From Kribbella antiqua (GTDB lineage Bacteria; Actinomycetota; Actinomycetes; Propionibacteriales; Kribbellaceae), in the NCBI RefSeq assembly GCF_004345665.1, contig NZ_SLWR01000004.1:186001-250000 (forward strand): a stretch of DNA of 64,000 nucleotides, written 5' to 3'. A model generated the notes under the pieces. It searched no databases. It was not told the origin of the DNA and saw only the letters and a list, made by a program, of their open reading frames with translations. This document shows positions 1 to 9,155 of the stretch, piece by piece. Each line of letters opens with the position of its first letter. Position 1 is the stretch's first letter. A program made the position numbers and the translations under genes.

Positions 1-1
1 G

Positions 2-478
2 TTCCAGCCCGGCCGCCCGGGCGAGATGATCGCCGGTGACTTCCGCGGCCGGGGCATGTGTGCGCTCGACTACACGTACACCACCAGCAACGGCAAGACA
101 CAGCAGTCGCATCCGGTGCACGTGGTCGCGCTCAACCTGCCCGTCGCCCTGCCGCCGATCACCCTCACCAAGGACTCCGGCCTGAAGCGCACCTTCGCGG
201 GCCGCGACCTCGAACTGGAGAGCCAGGCGTTCAACGACGCATTCCGGATCGCCTGCGCGGACGACCGCTACGCGTCCGCCGTACTCCACCCCCGGATGAT
301 GGAGTGGCAGCTCCACAACCCGGGCCTGGAGTGGCAGATCGCCGGAAACGCACTGGTCTCCTGGGGCACCGGCATCTTCGAGATCCCCGACGTCCTCGCC
401 CGCCTCGAGGCGATGGCCCGGCTGATCGACCTCATCCCGCCGTTCGTGCTCCGCGACTACGGCCAGCCGACGTACTAG
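2..478 (+). CDS. C-terminal part of an unrecognised protein (5' end outside window)
   Basis: The reading frame is open from base 2 with no stop upstream of the first ATG at 26, so the gene very probably begins before the window. About 158 residues are visible. They look like a soluble cytoplasmic domain: no membrane segment, an 'FNDAFRIACADDRYASAVLHPRMMEW' type stretch (shortened here: FNDAFRIACADDRYA) and a C-terminus rich in Leu/Ile. I do not recognise the family with confidence; domains of this kind follow membrane segments in some actinobacterial DUF3137-like proteins, but that is only a suggestion. Its stop overlaps by 4 bases the stop of the convergent gene on the minus strand. Confidence 0.6.
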   Translation, partial: FQPGRPGEMIAGDFRGRGMCALDYTYTTSNGKTQQSHPVHVVALNLPVALPPITLTKDSGLKRTFAGRDLELESQAFNDAFRIACADDRYASAVLHPRMMEWQLHNPGLEWQIAGNALVSWGTGIFEIPDVLARLEAMARLIDLIPPFVLRDYGQPTY

Positions 479-1236
479 GTGAGCTTCGTCCAGACCTGGC
501 GCAGCGCTCGGGCTGCGTCGCCTTCCAGGCCTGCGTCGTCCAAGGTCGCCGCGAGCTCGTCGAACTCTGGGCCCCAGCGCCAGGCGACGCGGCGGAGCTG
601 GTCGGGCAGCGACGGATCCTGCAGCGAGCCGGCGTCCGCGCGGACCTGCTGTGCCGTCAGCGCTTCCGTGACGCCGTGCTTCTCCGCCAATTGGAACGCG
701 AGTACGGCGAGCGCCGCCTTCCCCTTGTTGTAGAGGGCGTACGACGACTTCGCCGCGCTCGCGGCACCTGGTTCGTCACCGACCACCATCGGCGTCACCG
801 CCGTGCCGGCCCACAGCGAAGCGGCCTGCTGAGCGGCGCTGCCCGACAGCATCAGGTGAGTGGGGCTAGACCCGCCGGTCGGCGGTGGACCGACCACGCC
901 CGCGTCCACGAAGGTTGCTTGCGGCACCGCGGCCTGTGCCTCGCGCAACGATGCCGGCGACAACGGATTCGCCTCGATGTAGAGCCCGCCGAACCCGGCC
1001 TTCCCCACCTGTACGGCGATGTCGACCGCACCCTGCGGCGCACACGAACACAACACCACCTCGGCCGCGTCGACCGCCTCGGCGAACGGCGTCCCGATCA
1101 GGCCGGCCTCCGCCGCACGCGCAACGGAAGCTTCACTCCGCCCGTCCGGCACCCAGTGCACTTCGTGGCCCGCGGCAACCAGTTGCGCGGCGAGCTTCGA
1201 TCCCATCGCGCCGGGGTGGAACACGGCGATCCGCAT
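475..1236 (-). CDS. NAD(P)-binding 6-phosphogluconate-dehydrogenase-like protein (DUF1932 C-terminus)
   Basis: 253 residues. The N-terminus (MRIAVFHPGAMGSKLAAQL) is a Rossmann fold with the GxMGxxxA pattern of the 3-hydroxyisobutyrate / 6-phosphogluconate dehydrogenase superfamily. The second half, with a conserved 'KSSYALYNKGKAAL' stretch near residues 165-178, matches the helical DUF1932 domain that follows this fold in family members, where a Lys in that helix is catalytic. Substrate is unknown; these proteins are usually annotated as NAD(P)-dependent oxidoreductases. ATG start at 1236 preceded by GAGGATG. It stands alone, convergent with the gene on its left. Confidence 0.8.
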   Translation of the reverse strand: MRIAVFHPGAMGSKLAAQLVAAGHEVHWVPDGRSEASVARAAEAGLIGTPFAEAVDAAEVVLCSCAPQGAVDIAVQVGKAGFGGLYIEANPLSPASLREAQAAVPQATFVDAGVVGPPPTGGSSPTHLMLSGSAAQQAASLWAGTAVTPMVVGDEPGAASAAKSSYALYNKGKAALAVLAFQLAEKHGVTEALTAQQVRADAGSLQDPSLPDQLRRVAWRWGPEFDELAATLDDAGLEGDAARALRQVWTKLT

Positions 1237-1259
1237 GGCAACATCCTCAGGAAGAGCGG

Positions 1260-1901
1260 TCAGTGCTCCCCAAGATATGCCAGTACGGCGAGCACCCGGC
1301 GGTGCTGTTCGTCGTTCGTGAGCAGCCCGAGCTTCGCCAGGATGCTGCCGACATGCGTCTCCACGGTCCGTTCGGTCAGGAACAGCCGGCGGCCGATCCC
1401 GACGTTGGTGCAGCCCTCGGCCATCAACGCGAGTACCTCACGCTCCCGCGGCGTCAGTGGCGCCAGCCGATCATCGTCGCGCTGGCGACCGAGCAACCGC
1501 GCGACCACCTCGGGATCGAGCGCCGATCCGCCCGCCGCGACCCGGTCCAGTGCGTCCAGGAACTGGTCGACCGCGAGTACGCGATCCTTCAGCAGGTAGC
1601 CGAAGGCTCCCGTCGCCACCAGCTCGACCGAATGCCGGGTCTCGATGTGCTGGGACAGCAGCACGATGGCCAGGTCAGGGTGCAGCATCCGGAGCCGTCG
1701 GGCCGCGCGGGCTCCGTCGTCGGTCTGGTCGGGCGGCATCCGGATGTCGATCACCGCCAGATCGGGTGAAGTCTGCGCGACCACAGTGATCAGGGTCGGG
1801 GCGTCGGGCGCGAGGCCGACGATCTCGTGCCCGGCGTCGGCCAGCAACCGCGCTAGCCCTTCCCGGAACAGCGCAGAGTCCTCCCCGATCACGATCCGCA
1901 C
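1260..1901 (-). CDS. NarL/FixJ-family response regulator
   Basis: 213 residues from a GTG at 1901. A receiver domain covers residues 1-115, with acidic pair E7-D8 and phosphoacceptor D52 in VIDIRMP. A LuxR-type helix-turn-helix follows near residues 145-205 (LTPREREVLALMAEG ... VETHVGSILAKLGL). A longer open frame runs to 2030, but the residues before the GTG are Arg/Pro-rich and lie inside the upstream kinase gene. The GTG start overlaps the kinase stop by 13 bases, so the pair is translationally coupled. It is expected to be phosphorylated by that kinase and to bind DNA; target genes are unknown. Confidence 0.92.
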   Translation of the reverse strand: MRIVIGEDSALFREGLARLLADAGHEIVGLAPDAPTLITVVAQTSPDLAVIDIRMPPDQTDDGARAARRLRMLHPDLAIVLLSQHIETRHSVELVATGAFGYLLKDRVLAVDQFLDALDRVAAGGSALDPEVVARLLGRQRDDDRLAPLTPREREVLALMAEGCTNVGIGRRLFLTERTVETHVGSILAKLGLLTNDEQHRRVLAVLAYLGEH

Positions 1902-3847
1902 GGGAGCACCGCCTCGACCGTCGTACCGCTCCCGGCTGGGCTGCGCAGCTGCAGAGAACCGCCGACGGCGGCCACGCGGTCCAGTAGTCCACTCAGGCCC
2001 GACCCTGGACGCGGTGCCGCGCCACCGCACCCGTCGTCCTCGATCAGCACAGTCACCTCGTCGGCCGACCGCGCGACGCGCACCGCGATCGACGTCGCGT
2101 TCGCGTACTTCGCCGCGTTGGTCACCGCCTCGGCTGCTACGAAGTACGCCGTGGTGGCCAGCTCCTCGGGCAGGTCAGGCGGGATCTGCAGCCGGACCGG
2201 GATCGGCAGCGACTGCGTGATCGCGCTCAGCGCCGCATGCAACCCGTCGTCCAGACTGGTCGGCCGCAACCCGTGCGCGATCTGCCGCAGCTCGGCGACC
2301 GCCGTGGCCAGCTCCGCGACGCCCTGGTCGAGCAGCCCGTCGACGTCGACGCTCCCGTCGCCCAGATGCCGCTGCGCCAACCGCATCGCCATTCCCAGCG
2401 AGACCAGCCGCTGCTGCGCCCCGTCGTGCAGATCCCGCTCCAGCCGTCGCCGCTCCGCATCACCCGCCTGCACCAGCCGCGCCCGGCTCGCCTCGACCTC
2501 ACGCAACGCACCAGCCAGCTCCGCCCGTAGCCGCGTAACCTCAACCAGACTGGCCGCCCCAGCCGCCACTGCCTTCAGTACGGCGGGACTGGTCTGCTGC
2601 GACGCGAGTACGCCGATCTGCGCACCACCCAGCATCACCGGAACCAGCTGAGGCCCGCTCACCGGCGTACCGGAGGCATCTACGAAGCCAGACGCGCCAG
2701 GGACGAGTAGACCGACGCGGAGGCCCGGATCGCGCAGTGCGGTACGCAGAGCGGACTCCAGCTCCTCCGGCTGCGCCTGCTCGGTGTGGATACGCCGCTG
2801 CAGGTCCTCGATCGCCAGCAGGGCGGCACGGCGTGGCGGGTAGAGCCGACGGTCGACTGAACGCTGCAGTCGGGACCGCAGCGGGGTCAGGACCAGCGCA
2901 CAGACGGCCGTGGCAGCAGCGGCCACGGCTGCGGAGTCGCTGAGGACCAGCCCGAGTGAGACGGCCGCTACGGCGTAGGTGCCGAGTAGGACCACCATGA
3001 CGATGCCGTAGGTGACTGTGTCGGCCAGCACGCGGTCGACGTCGTACAGGTCGTGCCGGAGCATTGCCACGCCAACGGACGCCGGGAGGGACACCAGAGC
3101 GACGATGCCGAAGACGGTCGCCACTATGCCGGTGTCGCCGGTGACGATGATCTCGGCCCCGCAGACGAAGGGGTAGAGGACGGCTGCGAGGCCGGCGAGG
3201 GTCAGCCACTTGACCTGGGCGCGGACCTTGCCGGTCGAGCTGCGGTACCGGATGAAGACGGGAACAACCGCGGTCAAGCACAGCGCCAGGAAGCCGAAGA
3301 ACTCGACGTCGCTCACGACCCGCAGCGCTCCCGACAGCGGCTCATACGGCCTCGGCATGACCTGCAGCGGCTGCAGGAAGGGTTCCGAGGCGAAGGCACC
3401 GAAGACCTGTTGCGCCACACCGAGCAGGAGCAACGCCGGCGGGACTGCTCTCCAGCGACGGCTCACCAAGCGGCCATCGGGGAAGTAGAGCAGCAGGAAC
3501 GCGACGGCAACCAGCAACCACCAGCCTGACTCCTCGAACCAGGCCACTACTCGGCTGTCCAACGGCAGGCCATCGTGGACCACGGCGTTGTAGTAGACAT
3601 CGCGTCCGGTGAGGAACAGCGCGATGGCGCCCATCCAGCCCAGGATCGCGCCGACGGGGTTGGTCGATTCACGCCGGCTGACGGCGAGCCCGAGCAGTGT
3701 GATGACGGTCCCGATCGCTGCCAGGCCGATGAAGTTCCTGAGCGTGTGCGGGCCGGTGCGGTACGCGATCAGCAGCCAGGAGCTCCCTGCCACCATCACC
3801 AGGACGAGCAGGAAGGTACCGAGCGCGACCCACCGCGGCCACCGCAT
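1889..3847 (-). CDS. Sensor histidine kinase (HisKA_3 / LiaS-type) with large membrane domain
   Basis: About 652 residues from the ATG at 3847. The N-terminal part has about ten hydrophobic segments (first WVALGTFLLVLVMVAGSSWL), then a linker, the HisKA_3 box ERDLHDGAQQRL with the phosphorylated His about 180 residues from the end, and a HATPase domain with N-box EAVTNAAKYANA, G1 box EDDGCGG and G2 box GSGLSGLLDR. The frame stays open to 3982, but a start there would almost touch the divergent gene at 3985; a GTG at 3871 with a distant GGAG is another possible start. It pairs with the response regulator downstream. The signal is unknown; the membrane region suggests envelope or lipid sensing. 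Confidence 0.9.
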   Translation of the reverse strand: MRWPRWVALGTFLLVLVMVAGSSWLLIAYRTGPHTLRNFIGLAAIGTVITLLGLAVSRRESTNPVGAILGWMGAIALFLTGRDVYYNAVVHDGLPLDSRVVAWFEESGWWLLVAVAFLLLYFPDGRLVSRRWRAVPPALLLLGVAQQVFGAFASEPFLQPLQVMPRPYEPLSGALRVVSDVEFFGFLALCLTAVVPVFIRYRSSTGKVRAQVKWLTLAGLAAVLYPFVCGAEIIVTGDTGIVATVFGIVALVSLPASVGVAMLRHDLYDVDRVLADTVTYGIVMVVLLGTYAVAAVSLGLVLSDSAAVAAAATAVCALVLTPLRSRLQRSVDRRLYPPRRAALLAIEDLQRRIHTEQAQPEELESALRTALRDPGLRVGLLVPGASGFVDASGTPVSGPQLVPVMLGGAQIGVLASQQTSPAVLKAVAAGAASLVEVTRLRAELAGALREVEASRARLVQAGDAERRRLERDLHDGAQQRLVSLGMAMRLAQRHLGDGSVDVDGLLDQGVAELATAVAELRQIAHGLRPTSLDDGLHAALSAITQSLPIPVRLQIPPDLPEELATTAYFVAAEAVTNAAKYANATSIAVRVARSADEVTVLIEDDGCGGAAPRPGSGLSGLLDRVAAVGGSLQLRSPAGSGTTVEAVLPCGS

Positions 3848-3984
3848 GTCGTCAGGGTAAGGCCGCACACCGCCGTACGGCTCCGAGCCAGCACGGGCAT
3901 CGGCCTCCGTACCCGCTCCGATGTGCCGGGCACCGGCCGCGACGTTTCCTGAAGTGTCAGTTGTCACCAGGGGAGGTCCCACTC

Positions 3985-4671
3985 ATGTCCACCGAAACCG
4001 CGCGTCGGTCCGCCGTACCGGCGTCCGATCCCGTCACCCGCAAGCGCATCGGACTCGTCAGCCTGATCTTCGTCATCACGTCCGTCGCGGCCGTGCCGGG
4101 CGGGCTGCTCTGGCCTGAGCCGTCGGGCGGTGGCGAGACCTACACGTACGCCGACATCCAGCCGCTCCGGGATCGCTGGTGGGGGCTGCTCGTCGTCCTG
4201 AGCGCGAATCTGGTGCTGAACGTCCCGGCTCAGGCGCTACTGACCGTCTTCCTCGTCTGCCACCGGGGCGCGCCTTGGGCAACGATCGGCGGACTGGTGA
4301 TGTGGATCGGTACGGCGCTGTACGCGGTTGGCGTGGCGGGATGGGCGGCGACGTATTACTTCGCCACGGGAGTCGACGCAGCGACCGGCGGCGCGGTGAT
4401 GGACCACGTCGCGGACGACACGCCGCACTTGCTCGGCACGGTGATGGCCGGCGCGCTGATGGTTGCCGTCGGCACCGTGATCCAGGTGATCGGCTTGTGG
4501 CGGTCGCACGCCGTGCCACGCTGGATCCCAGTGCTCCTGCTGGTCATCGTGGTCACCTTCGTGATCCCGGGCAGCGGGTGGATCGGGCTGATCACCGCAG
4601 TACCCATGACGGCCGGCGCGGTCGGCCTCGCGTACTACGCGTGGCGTCGTACCGGGACTGCCGTCGAGTAG
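3985..4671 (+). CDS. Multi-pass membrane protein of unknown function
   Basis: 228 residues starting at ATG 3985, chosen because AGGGGAGG lies 8 bases upstream; an upstream in-frame start at 3961 would put this site inside the gene. About six transmembrane segments are seen (for example IGLVSLIFVITSVAAVPGG, LLVVLSANLVLNVPAQALL, IPVLLLVIVVTFVIPG). The gene diverges from the sensor kinase, with 137 bases between the chosen starts, so it is a possible target of the neighbouring two-component system (inference). No family recognised. Confidence 0.8.
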   Translation: MSTETARRSAVPASDPVTRKRIGLVSLIFVITSVAAVPGGLLWPEPSGGGETYTYADIQPLRDRWWGLLVVLSANLVLNVPAQALLTVFLVCHRGAPWATIGGLVMWIGTALYAVGVAGWAATYYFATGVDAATGGAVMDHVADDTPHLLGTVMAGALMVAVGTVIQVIGLWRSHAVPRWIPVLLLVIVVTFVIPGSGWIGLITAVPMTAGAVGLAYYAWRRTGTAVE

Positions 4672-4793
4672 GACGTCTCGGTACAGCGAGGAGGCAGGGC
4701 GTTACGCCTCGTCGTCGGACGGACCGAGCCGTTGCCATGGCGTCGTACCGGGTGCAGCTTGGAGGAAACAGCGGATCTCTGGGGAGGGACTCC

Positions 4794-5273
4794 ATGAGTG
4801 AGAACGCATTGGGGCGCCGTCAGGCGCTGAGGGGTGCAGGCATCGCGGCAGGTGGTGTGGCGATCGCTGGGCTGGCGACTGCTACGCCGGCAGCGGCGGA
4901 CGGCGACCACGGGTTGCTCGGCAGCTGGATGTGCGTGCGGCAGGACGACGGCTCGCCGGACAAGGTACGGCTGGTGCTGAGCTTTGCCGGAGGTGGCGTG
5001 ATCGTCTCGCACGACATCAGTCCGGCCGGGCCGCCGTTCACCGGTACTTGGGCGCGGAAGGGCAAGTGGTTCCAGGCGACCTTCTGGACCGGGTTCCCGG
5101 GCGAGCAGGGACCGGAGTCGGTGGGGCCGACGGTCCGAGTGCGGCTCCGGGGCAAGCTGTCCGACGGCAAGATCACCGCCACCTACCGGTTCACCGTGTT
5201 CGCGCCGGGCAGCGAGACCCAGGTCGTGGACTCCGGCACCGGGACGGTGACCGGCCGCCGGATCAGCGCCTGA
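4794..5273 (+). CDS. Tat-exported small protein of unknown function
   Basis: 159 residues. Start ATG at 4794 is preceded by GGGGAGGGA. The N-terminus reads GRRQALRGAGIAAGG, a twin-arginine signal, followed by a hydrophobic core and an Ala-rich cleavage region (ATPAAADG) around residue 38. The mature part of about 120 residues is rich in beta-type sequence (GSWMCVRQDDGSPDKVRLVL, GTWARKGKWFQATFW), like small secreted lipocalin-type or META-type barrels, but I cannot assign a family. It is convergent with prs and stops 21 bases from the prs stop. Confidence 0.78.
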   Translation: MSENALGRRQALRGAGIAAGGVAIAGLATATPAAADGDHGLLGSWMCVRQDDGSPDKVRLVLSFAGGGVIVSHDISPAGPPFTGTWARKGKWFQATFWTGFPGEQGPESVGPTVRVRLRGKLSDGKITATYRFTVFAPGSETQVVDSGTGTVTGRRISA

Positions 5274-5294
5274 CAGCCAACGCCTTTCGACTGC

Positions 5295-6275
5295 TCAAGC
5301 GCGGCCGTCGAACAGGCTGGTGACCGAGCCGTCCTCGAAGACCTCGCGGATGGCCCGGCTGATCAGTGGTGCGATGGACAGCTCGGTCAGCTTGTCGAAG
5401 CGGCGGTCCTCGGCGATCGGCAGCGTATTGGTGACGATCACCTCGCTGGCCTGGCAGTTCTTCAGCCGGTCCACCGCCGGGCCGGACAGGATCGCGTGCG
5501 TGGCCGCGATCACCACGCCGGCCGCGCCGTCGGCGTACAGCGCGTCGGCCGCCTTGGTGATGGTGCCGGCGGTGTCGATCATGTCGTCGACCAGGATGCA
5601 GACCCGGCCCTTCACCTCACCGACGACGCGGTTGGCGACCGTCTCGTTCGGCCGCTCGATGTCGCGCGTCTTGTGGATGAAGGCCAGCGGTGCGCCGTTC
5701 AGCCGGGCCGACCACTGCTCGGCGACCTTGATCCGGCCGGCGTCCGGCGAGACCACCGCGAGCTGCTGATCGCCGTACTTCTGCTGCACGTACTCGCTCA
5801 GGATCGGCAGCGCCATCAGGTGGTCCACCGGGCCGTCGAAGAAGCCCTGGATCTGGGACGTGTGCAGGTCGACGCAGATCAGCCGGTTCGCGCCGGCGGT
5901 CTTGAACAGGTCCGCCATCAGCCGCGCCGAGATCGGTTCGCGACCGCGGTGCTTCTTGTCCTGCCGCGCGTACCCGTAGAACGGGAGCACGACGGTGATC
6001 CGCTTGGCCGACGCCCGCTTCAGCGCATCGACCATGATCAGCTGCTCCATGATCCACTCGTTGATCGGCGAGGTGTGGCTCTGGATCACGAACGCGTCGC
6101 TGCCCCGGACCGACTCCTCGAACCGGACATAGATCTCGCCGTTGGCGAAGTCGTACGCCGAGGTCGGGACCAGGCCGGCGCCGAGCTGCTCGGCGACCTC
6201 CTCGGCCAGACCGGGGTGAGCCCGGCCGGAGAACACCATCAGGTTCTTCTCGGTGGTTCGCTTCATCCCGCTCAT
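5295..6275 (-). CDS. prs: Ribose-phosphate pyrophosphokinase
   Basis: 326 residues, normal length for the bacterial class I enzyme. It makes PRPP from ribose 5-phosphate and ATP for purine, pyrimidine, His, Trp and NAD synthesis in the cytoplasm. Visible motifs: the PRPP-binding loop VDDMIDTAGT at 229-238, the catalytic flexible-loop region with HKTRD near 201-205, and the ATP-binding stretch GYARQDKKHRGREPI near 101-115. It lies 13 bases after the glmU stop, an arrangement shared with many Actinobacteria, so the two form an operon. The ATG at 6266 (MKRTTEKN) is an alternative start. Confidence 0.97.
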   Translation of the reverse strand: MSGMKRTTEKNLMVFSGRAHPGLAEEVAEQLGAGLVPTSAYDFANGEIYVRFEESVRGSDAFVIQSHTSPINEWIMEQLIMVDALKRASAKRITVVLPFYGYARQDKKHRGREPISARLMADLFKTAGANRLICVDLHTSQIQGFFDGPVDHLMALPILSEYVQQKYGDQQLAVVSPDAGRIKVAEQWSARLNGAPLAFIHKTRDIERPNETVANRVVGEVKGRVCILVDDMIDTAGTITKAADALYADGAAGVVIAATHAILSGPAVDRLKNCQASEVIVTNTLPIAEDRRFDKLTELSIAPLISRAIREVFEDGSVTSLFDGRA

Positions 6276-6288
6276 GGCCGGCCTCCCG

Positions 6289-7752
6289 TTACGCCTTCTC
6301 GTCAGTGTCGCTCACGGCGCCTTGGTCCGCACACGCTTCTTCGGCTGCCTTCGCGGTCTTCGTACCCGCACGCTTACGGGCCACCCAGCCCTTGATGTTG
6401 CGCTGCCGCGACCGCGCCACCGCGATCTCACCCGGCCCGACGTCCTCGGTCAGCGCCGTACCGGCGGCCAGGTACGCACCGTCCGCGACGTCCCGCGGCG
6501 CGACCAGCACCGAGTTGCTGCCGATGAAGGAGTGCTTGCCGATGTGGGTCCGGTGCTTCGCGATGCCGTCGTAGTTGGCGAAGATGGTGCCCGCGCCGAT
6601 GTTCGCACCCTCGTCGATGGTCGCATCCCCGGCGTACGTGAGGTGCGGCACCTTCGCGCCGTCGCCAATGCTGGTGTTCTTGGTCTCGACGAAAGTCCCG
6701 ATCTTGCCCGCCACACCGACGCTCGTGCCGGGCCGGAGGTAGGCGTACGGGCCGACATCCGCTCGGGGGCCGATCACGGACTGCGATGCGTGCGCCCGGA
6801 TGATCGTGGCGCCTTCGCCGACCTGTACGTCGGTCAGCGTGGTGTCCGGCCCGATCGTCGCTCCGGTTTCCACCGTGGTCGCGCCGTGCAGCTGGGTGTT
6901 CGGCAGCAGCGTGACGTCGCGCGCCAGCTGGACCGTCTGGTCCACCCAGGTCGTGTTCGGGTCGACGATCGTGACGCCGTCGCGCATGAGCTTGTCGAGC
7001 GTACGGCGGTTCAGCTCTGCCCGGAGCGTCGCCAGCTGGACCCGGTCGTTGACGCCTTCGGTCTGCATCGCGTCCTCGGTGACGAACGCGCCGACGCGCT
7101 TGCCGTCGTCTCGCGCGATCGCCAGGACGTCGGTCAGATAGAGCTCGCCCTGGGCGTTGTCGGTGGTGATCCGGCTCAGCCCGTCGCGCAGCGTGGCTGC
7201 GTCGAAGACGTAGATCCCGGCGTTGATCTCGTCGATCTGCCGCTGCTCGGGCGTCGCGTCCTTGTGCTCCACGATCCCGGCGACGGACCCGTCCTCGCCC
7301 GGGATGATCCGCCCGTACCCGGTCGGGTCGGCCACCCGCGCGGTCAGGACGGTCACCGCGTTGCCCTGCTTGTCGTGCTCCGCGACCAGTTCCTGCAGTG
7401 TCTCGGCCTCGAGCAGCGGAACATCACCCGACGTGACGACGACCGACCCTTCGAAGTCCTCCGGTACGGCGCTCAGCCCGGCGCGAACGGCATCGCCGGT
7501 CCCGAGCTGCTGCTCCTGGACGGCGGCTTTCGCCTCGGGGTCGATCTGTTTCAGGTGAGCCTCGACCAGCTCGCGGCCGTTGCCGACCACGACCACCAGG
7601 TGCTCGGGGTCGAGCGCACGGGCGGTGACCACGGCGTGCCCGACGAGACTGCGCCCGCCGATCTCGTGCAACACCTTCGGGGTCGCCGATTTCATCCGGG
7701 TTCCCAGACCGGCGGCCATGATCACGACCGCCGCGGGACGATGGGAAGTCAC
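6289..7752 (-). CDS. glmU: Bifunctional N-acetylglucosamine-1-phosphate uridyltransferase / glucosamine-1-phosphate acetyltransferase
   Basis: 487 residues from GTG 7752, chosen because GAGGAG lies 8 bases upstream; the frame is open to an ATG at 7791. The N-terminal pyrophosphorylase domain has the signature AAGLGTRMKS near residue 15. The C-terminal left-handed beta-helix carries hexapeptide repeats (for example IGPRADVGPYAYLRPGTSVG) and the acetyltransferase region with H and Y residues (HLTYAGDATIDEGANIGAG). It makes UDP-GlcNAc for peptidoglycan. The Ala/Lys-rich tail after the helix is longer than in E. coli, as is common in actinomycetes. Upstream of prs in one operon. Confidence 0.97.
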   Translation of the reverse strand: MTSHRPAAVVIMAAGLGTRMKSATPKVLHEIGGRSLVGHAVVTARALDPEHLVVVVGNGRELVEAHLKQIDPEAKAAVQEQQLGTGDAVRAGLSAVPEDFEGSVVVTSGDVPLLEAETLQELVAEHDKQGNAVTVLTARVADPTGYGRIIPGEDGSVAGIVEHKDATPEQRQIDEINAGIYVFDAATLRDGLSRITTDNAQGELYLTDVLAIARDDGKRVGAFVTEDAMQTEGVNDRVQLATLRAELNRRTLDKLMRDGVTIVDPNTTWVDQTVQLARDVTLLPNTQLHGATTVETGATIGPDTTLTDVQVGEGATIIRAHASQSVIGPRADVGPYAYLRPGTSVGVAGKIGTFVETKNTSIGDGAKVPHLTYAGDATIDEGANIGAGTIFANYDGIAKHRTHIGKHSFIGSNSVLVAPRDVADGAYLAAGTALTEDVGPGEIAVARSRQRNIKGWVARKRAGTKTAKAAEEACADQGAVSDTDEKA

Positions 7753-7901
7753 GCGGTCTTCTCCTCGAGTTCCCTGCGAGTTCTGCAACAAGTATCAGCA
7801 CAGGCACCCGAAACGGCGCCCGCGCAAGCCTACTTGCTCCCCCACACCCCCCGCTCCCCCGGGCAACCCAGCGGCCCCCGTAACTCTCCGCACCTACCCG
7901 C

Positions 7902-8126
7902 CTACCCATCCGCCCCTTGCGCCCACCGCGTGATCACGTACGCCGCACTGTCCGGCGGAGGCGGATCCCCACTCAACTCGGTGGACGACCATTTCGGAGA
8001 CAGATTGGCTCGCAAGCGCGAGCCGTCCCGCAGCCTGATCCGCAAGCCGCCCGACCACAGGAACTCCGCTGACACCACCTCGCCGCGTGCCACCCGCCGG
8101 ACGCCGATCGGCCGCACGATCACCAA
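7902..8126 (-). CDS. Small hypothetical protein
   Basis: 74 residues from a GTG at 8126 (a TTG lies one codon upstream). The third codon positions are strongly G/C and the composition is that of a folded small protein (RVARGEVVSAEFLWSGGLRI then RLRDGSRLRANLSPKWSS). An overlapping frame (7894-8139) has no such bias. It sits 149 bases upstream of glmU in the same direction. The 149-base gap and the 187 bases on its other side hold no further gene that I can see. No family recognised. Confidence 0.5.
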   Translation of the reverse strand: MVIVRPIGVRRVARGEVVSAEFLWSGGLRIRLRDGSRLRANLSPKWSSTELSGDPPPPDSAAYVITRWAQGADG

Positions 8127-8313
8127 CTCGTCCCACCACCCAGGTCGACGGGCTGGCGGAGTTCGTCGTACGGGCGGAGCAATTGACGGATCAGGACGTG
8201 TGATTTCCGGAAACTAATCTGCGCCCAGTGACGAAAAGGCTCCGGAAAGGTGGGTTGGGGGCGGTGCGGAGGGCCGGCTGAGAAATGTCGGCGGCGGGCG
8301 GGAGGATGGGGGT

Positions 8314-8811
8314 ATGGGACGGGTGACGCAGCCGGCGGATGGGGATGAGCGGAGCATTCTGCTTGGGTGGCTTGCGTTTCAGCGGGATGCGCTGGCGGCC
8401 AAGTGCGCCGGCCTCGACGCGGAGCAGCTGGTGCGGCGCGCGGTGCCGCCGTCGAGGTTGTCGTTGCTGGGACTCGTCCGCCACCTGACCGAGATGGAAC
8501 GCGCGTACGGCGCCTGGGCGCTCGGCCCGAGGATCGAGTTGGAATACGTCTGGGGCGAGTACGCCGACAACGGCCGGGAGTGGGATTTCGACGTCGACAC
8601 CTCGATGGTGCAGGACTCGATGGCGGCGTGGGAGCGCGAGCGCCGAGCCACGGACGACCTGATCAGCCAGCACCCAACACTCGACTCGATCGGCGGCGGC
8701 AGCGGCATGAGCGTGCGCTGGAACCTGCAGAAACTCATCGGCGAGTACGCGCGCCACAACGGCCACGCCGACCTGATTCGCGAAAGCATCGACGGCCAGA
8801 CCGGCGAATGA
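8314..8811 (+). CDS. DinB-like / DUF664 protein
   Basis: 165 residues. The pattern is that of the DinB_2/DUF664 four-helix fold: a first helix with LLGWLAFQRDALAAKCAGL, the conserved SLLGLVRHLTEMERAY carrying a metal-ligand His, and a C-terminal Y-A-R-H-N-G-H-A-D-L-I-R-E motif with the other His ligands. Family members bind a divalent metal and some are mycothiol-dependent transferases; the reaction here is unknown. The stop overlaps an in-frame ATG of the next gene (ATGA at 8808), so the two genes form an operon. One of three paralogues within 3 kb. Confidence 0.85.
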   Translation: MGRVTQPADGDERSILLGWLAFQRDALAAKCAGLDAEQLVRRAVPPSRLSLLGLVRHLTEMERAYGAWALGPRIELEYVWGEYADNGREWDFDVDTSMVQDSMAAWERERRATDDLISQHPTLDSIGGGSGMSVRWNLQKLIGEYARHNGHADLIRESIDGQTGE

Positions 8812-8825
8812 CGGAAGGAGTACCG

Positions 8826-9155
8826 ATGGCAGTCTCACTCGGCGCGGTTGTGTTGCAGGTGTCGGACATCGGCCGCTCGGCGGCGTTCTGGAGCAAGGCG
8901 CTCGGGTACGACGCTCAGCCCGGCAACCCGGCGTTTCTCGGCTCGAAGGACGGCAGCGGCACGCGCCTCCACCTCGACGAGACCGACCGCACGCATCTCG
9001 ACCTCTGGGTCGACCGCACCGACTCCGACCTCGAGACCGAGGTCGAGCGGCTGATTGCCCTCGGCGCGCGCCGGGTCGAGTGGACCTACCCGCCAGACGC
9101 CGATTTCGTCGTACTCGCGGATCCGGACGGCACCGTCTTCTGCGTCATCGAGTAA
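8826..9155 (+). CDS. VOC-family (glyoxalase/bleomycin-resistance fold) protein
   Basis: 109 residues. The ATG at 8826 has GGAAGGAG 5 bases upstream; an in-frame ATG at 8808 overlapping the previous stop is possible but lacks that spacing. A single VOC module is seen, from LGAVVLQVSDIGRSAAFW to the C-terminal VVLADPDGTVFCVIE, the usual ending with metal-ligand Glu. Substrate unknown. Second gene after the DinB-like protein. Its stop region overlaps by 11 bases the end of the convergent gene. Confidence 0.85.
   Translation: MAVSLGAVVLQVSDIGRSAAFWSKALGYDAQPGNPAFLGSKDGSGTRLHLDETDRTHLDLWVDRTDSDLETEVERLIALGARRVEWTYPPDADFVVLADPDGTVFCVIE

Noticed and set aside
3847..3982. N-terminal extension of the first sensor kinase
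   Set aside because: Residues before the first membrane segment are low in conservation-like features and a start at 3982 would remove the spacer to the divergent gene.
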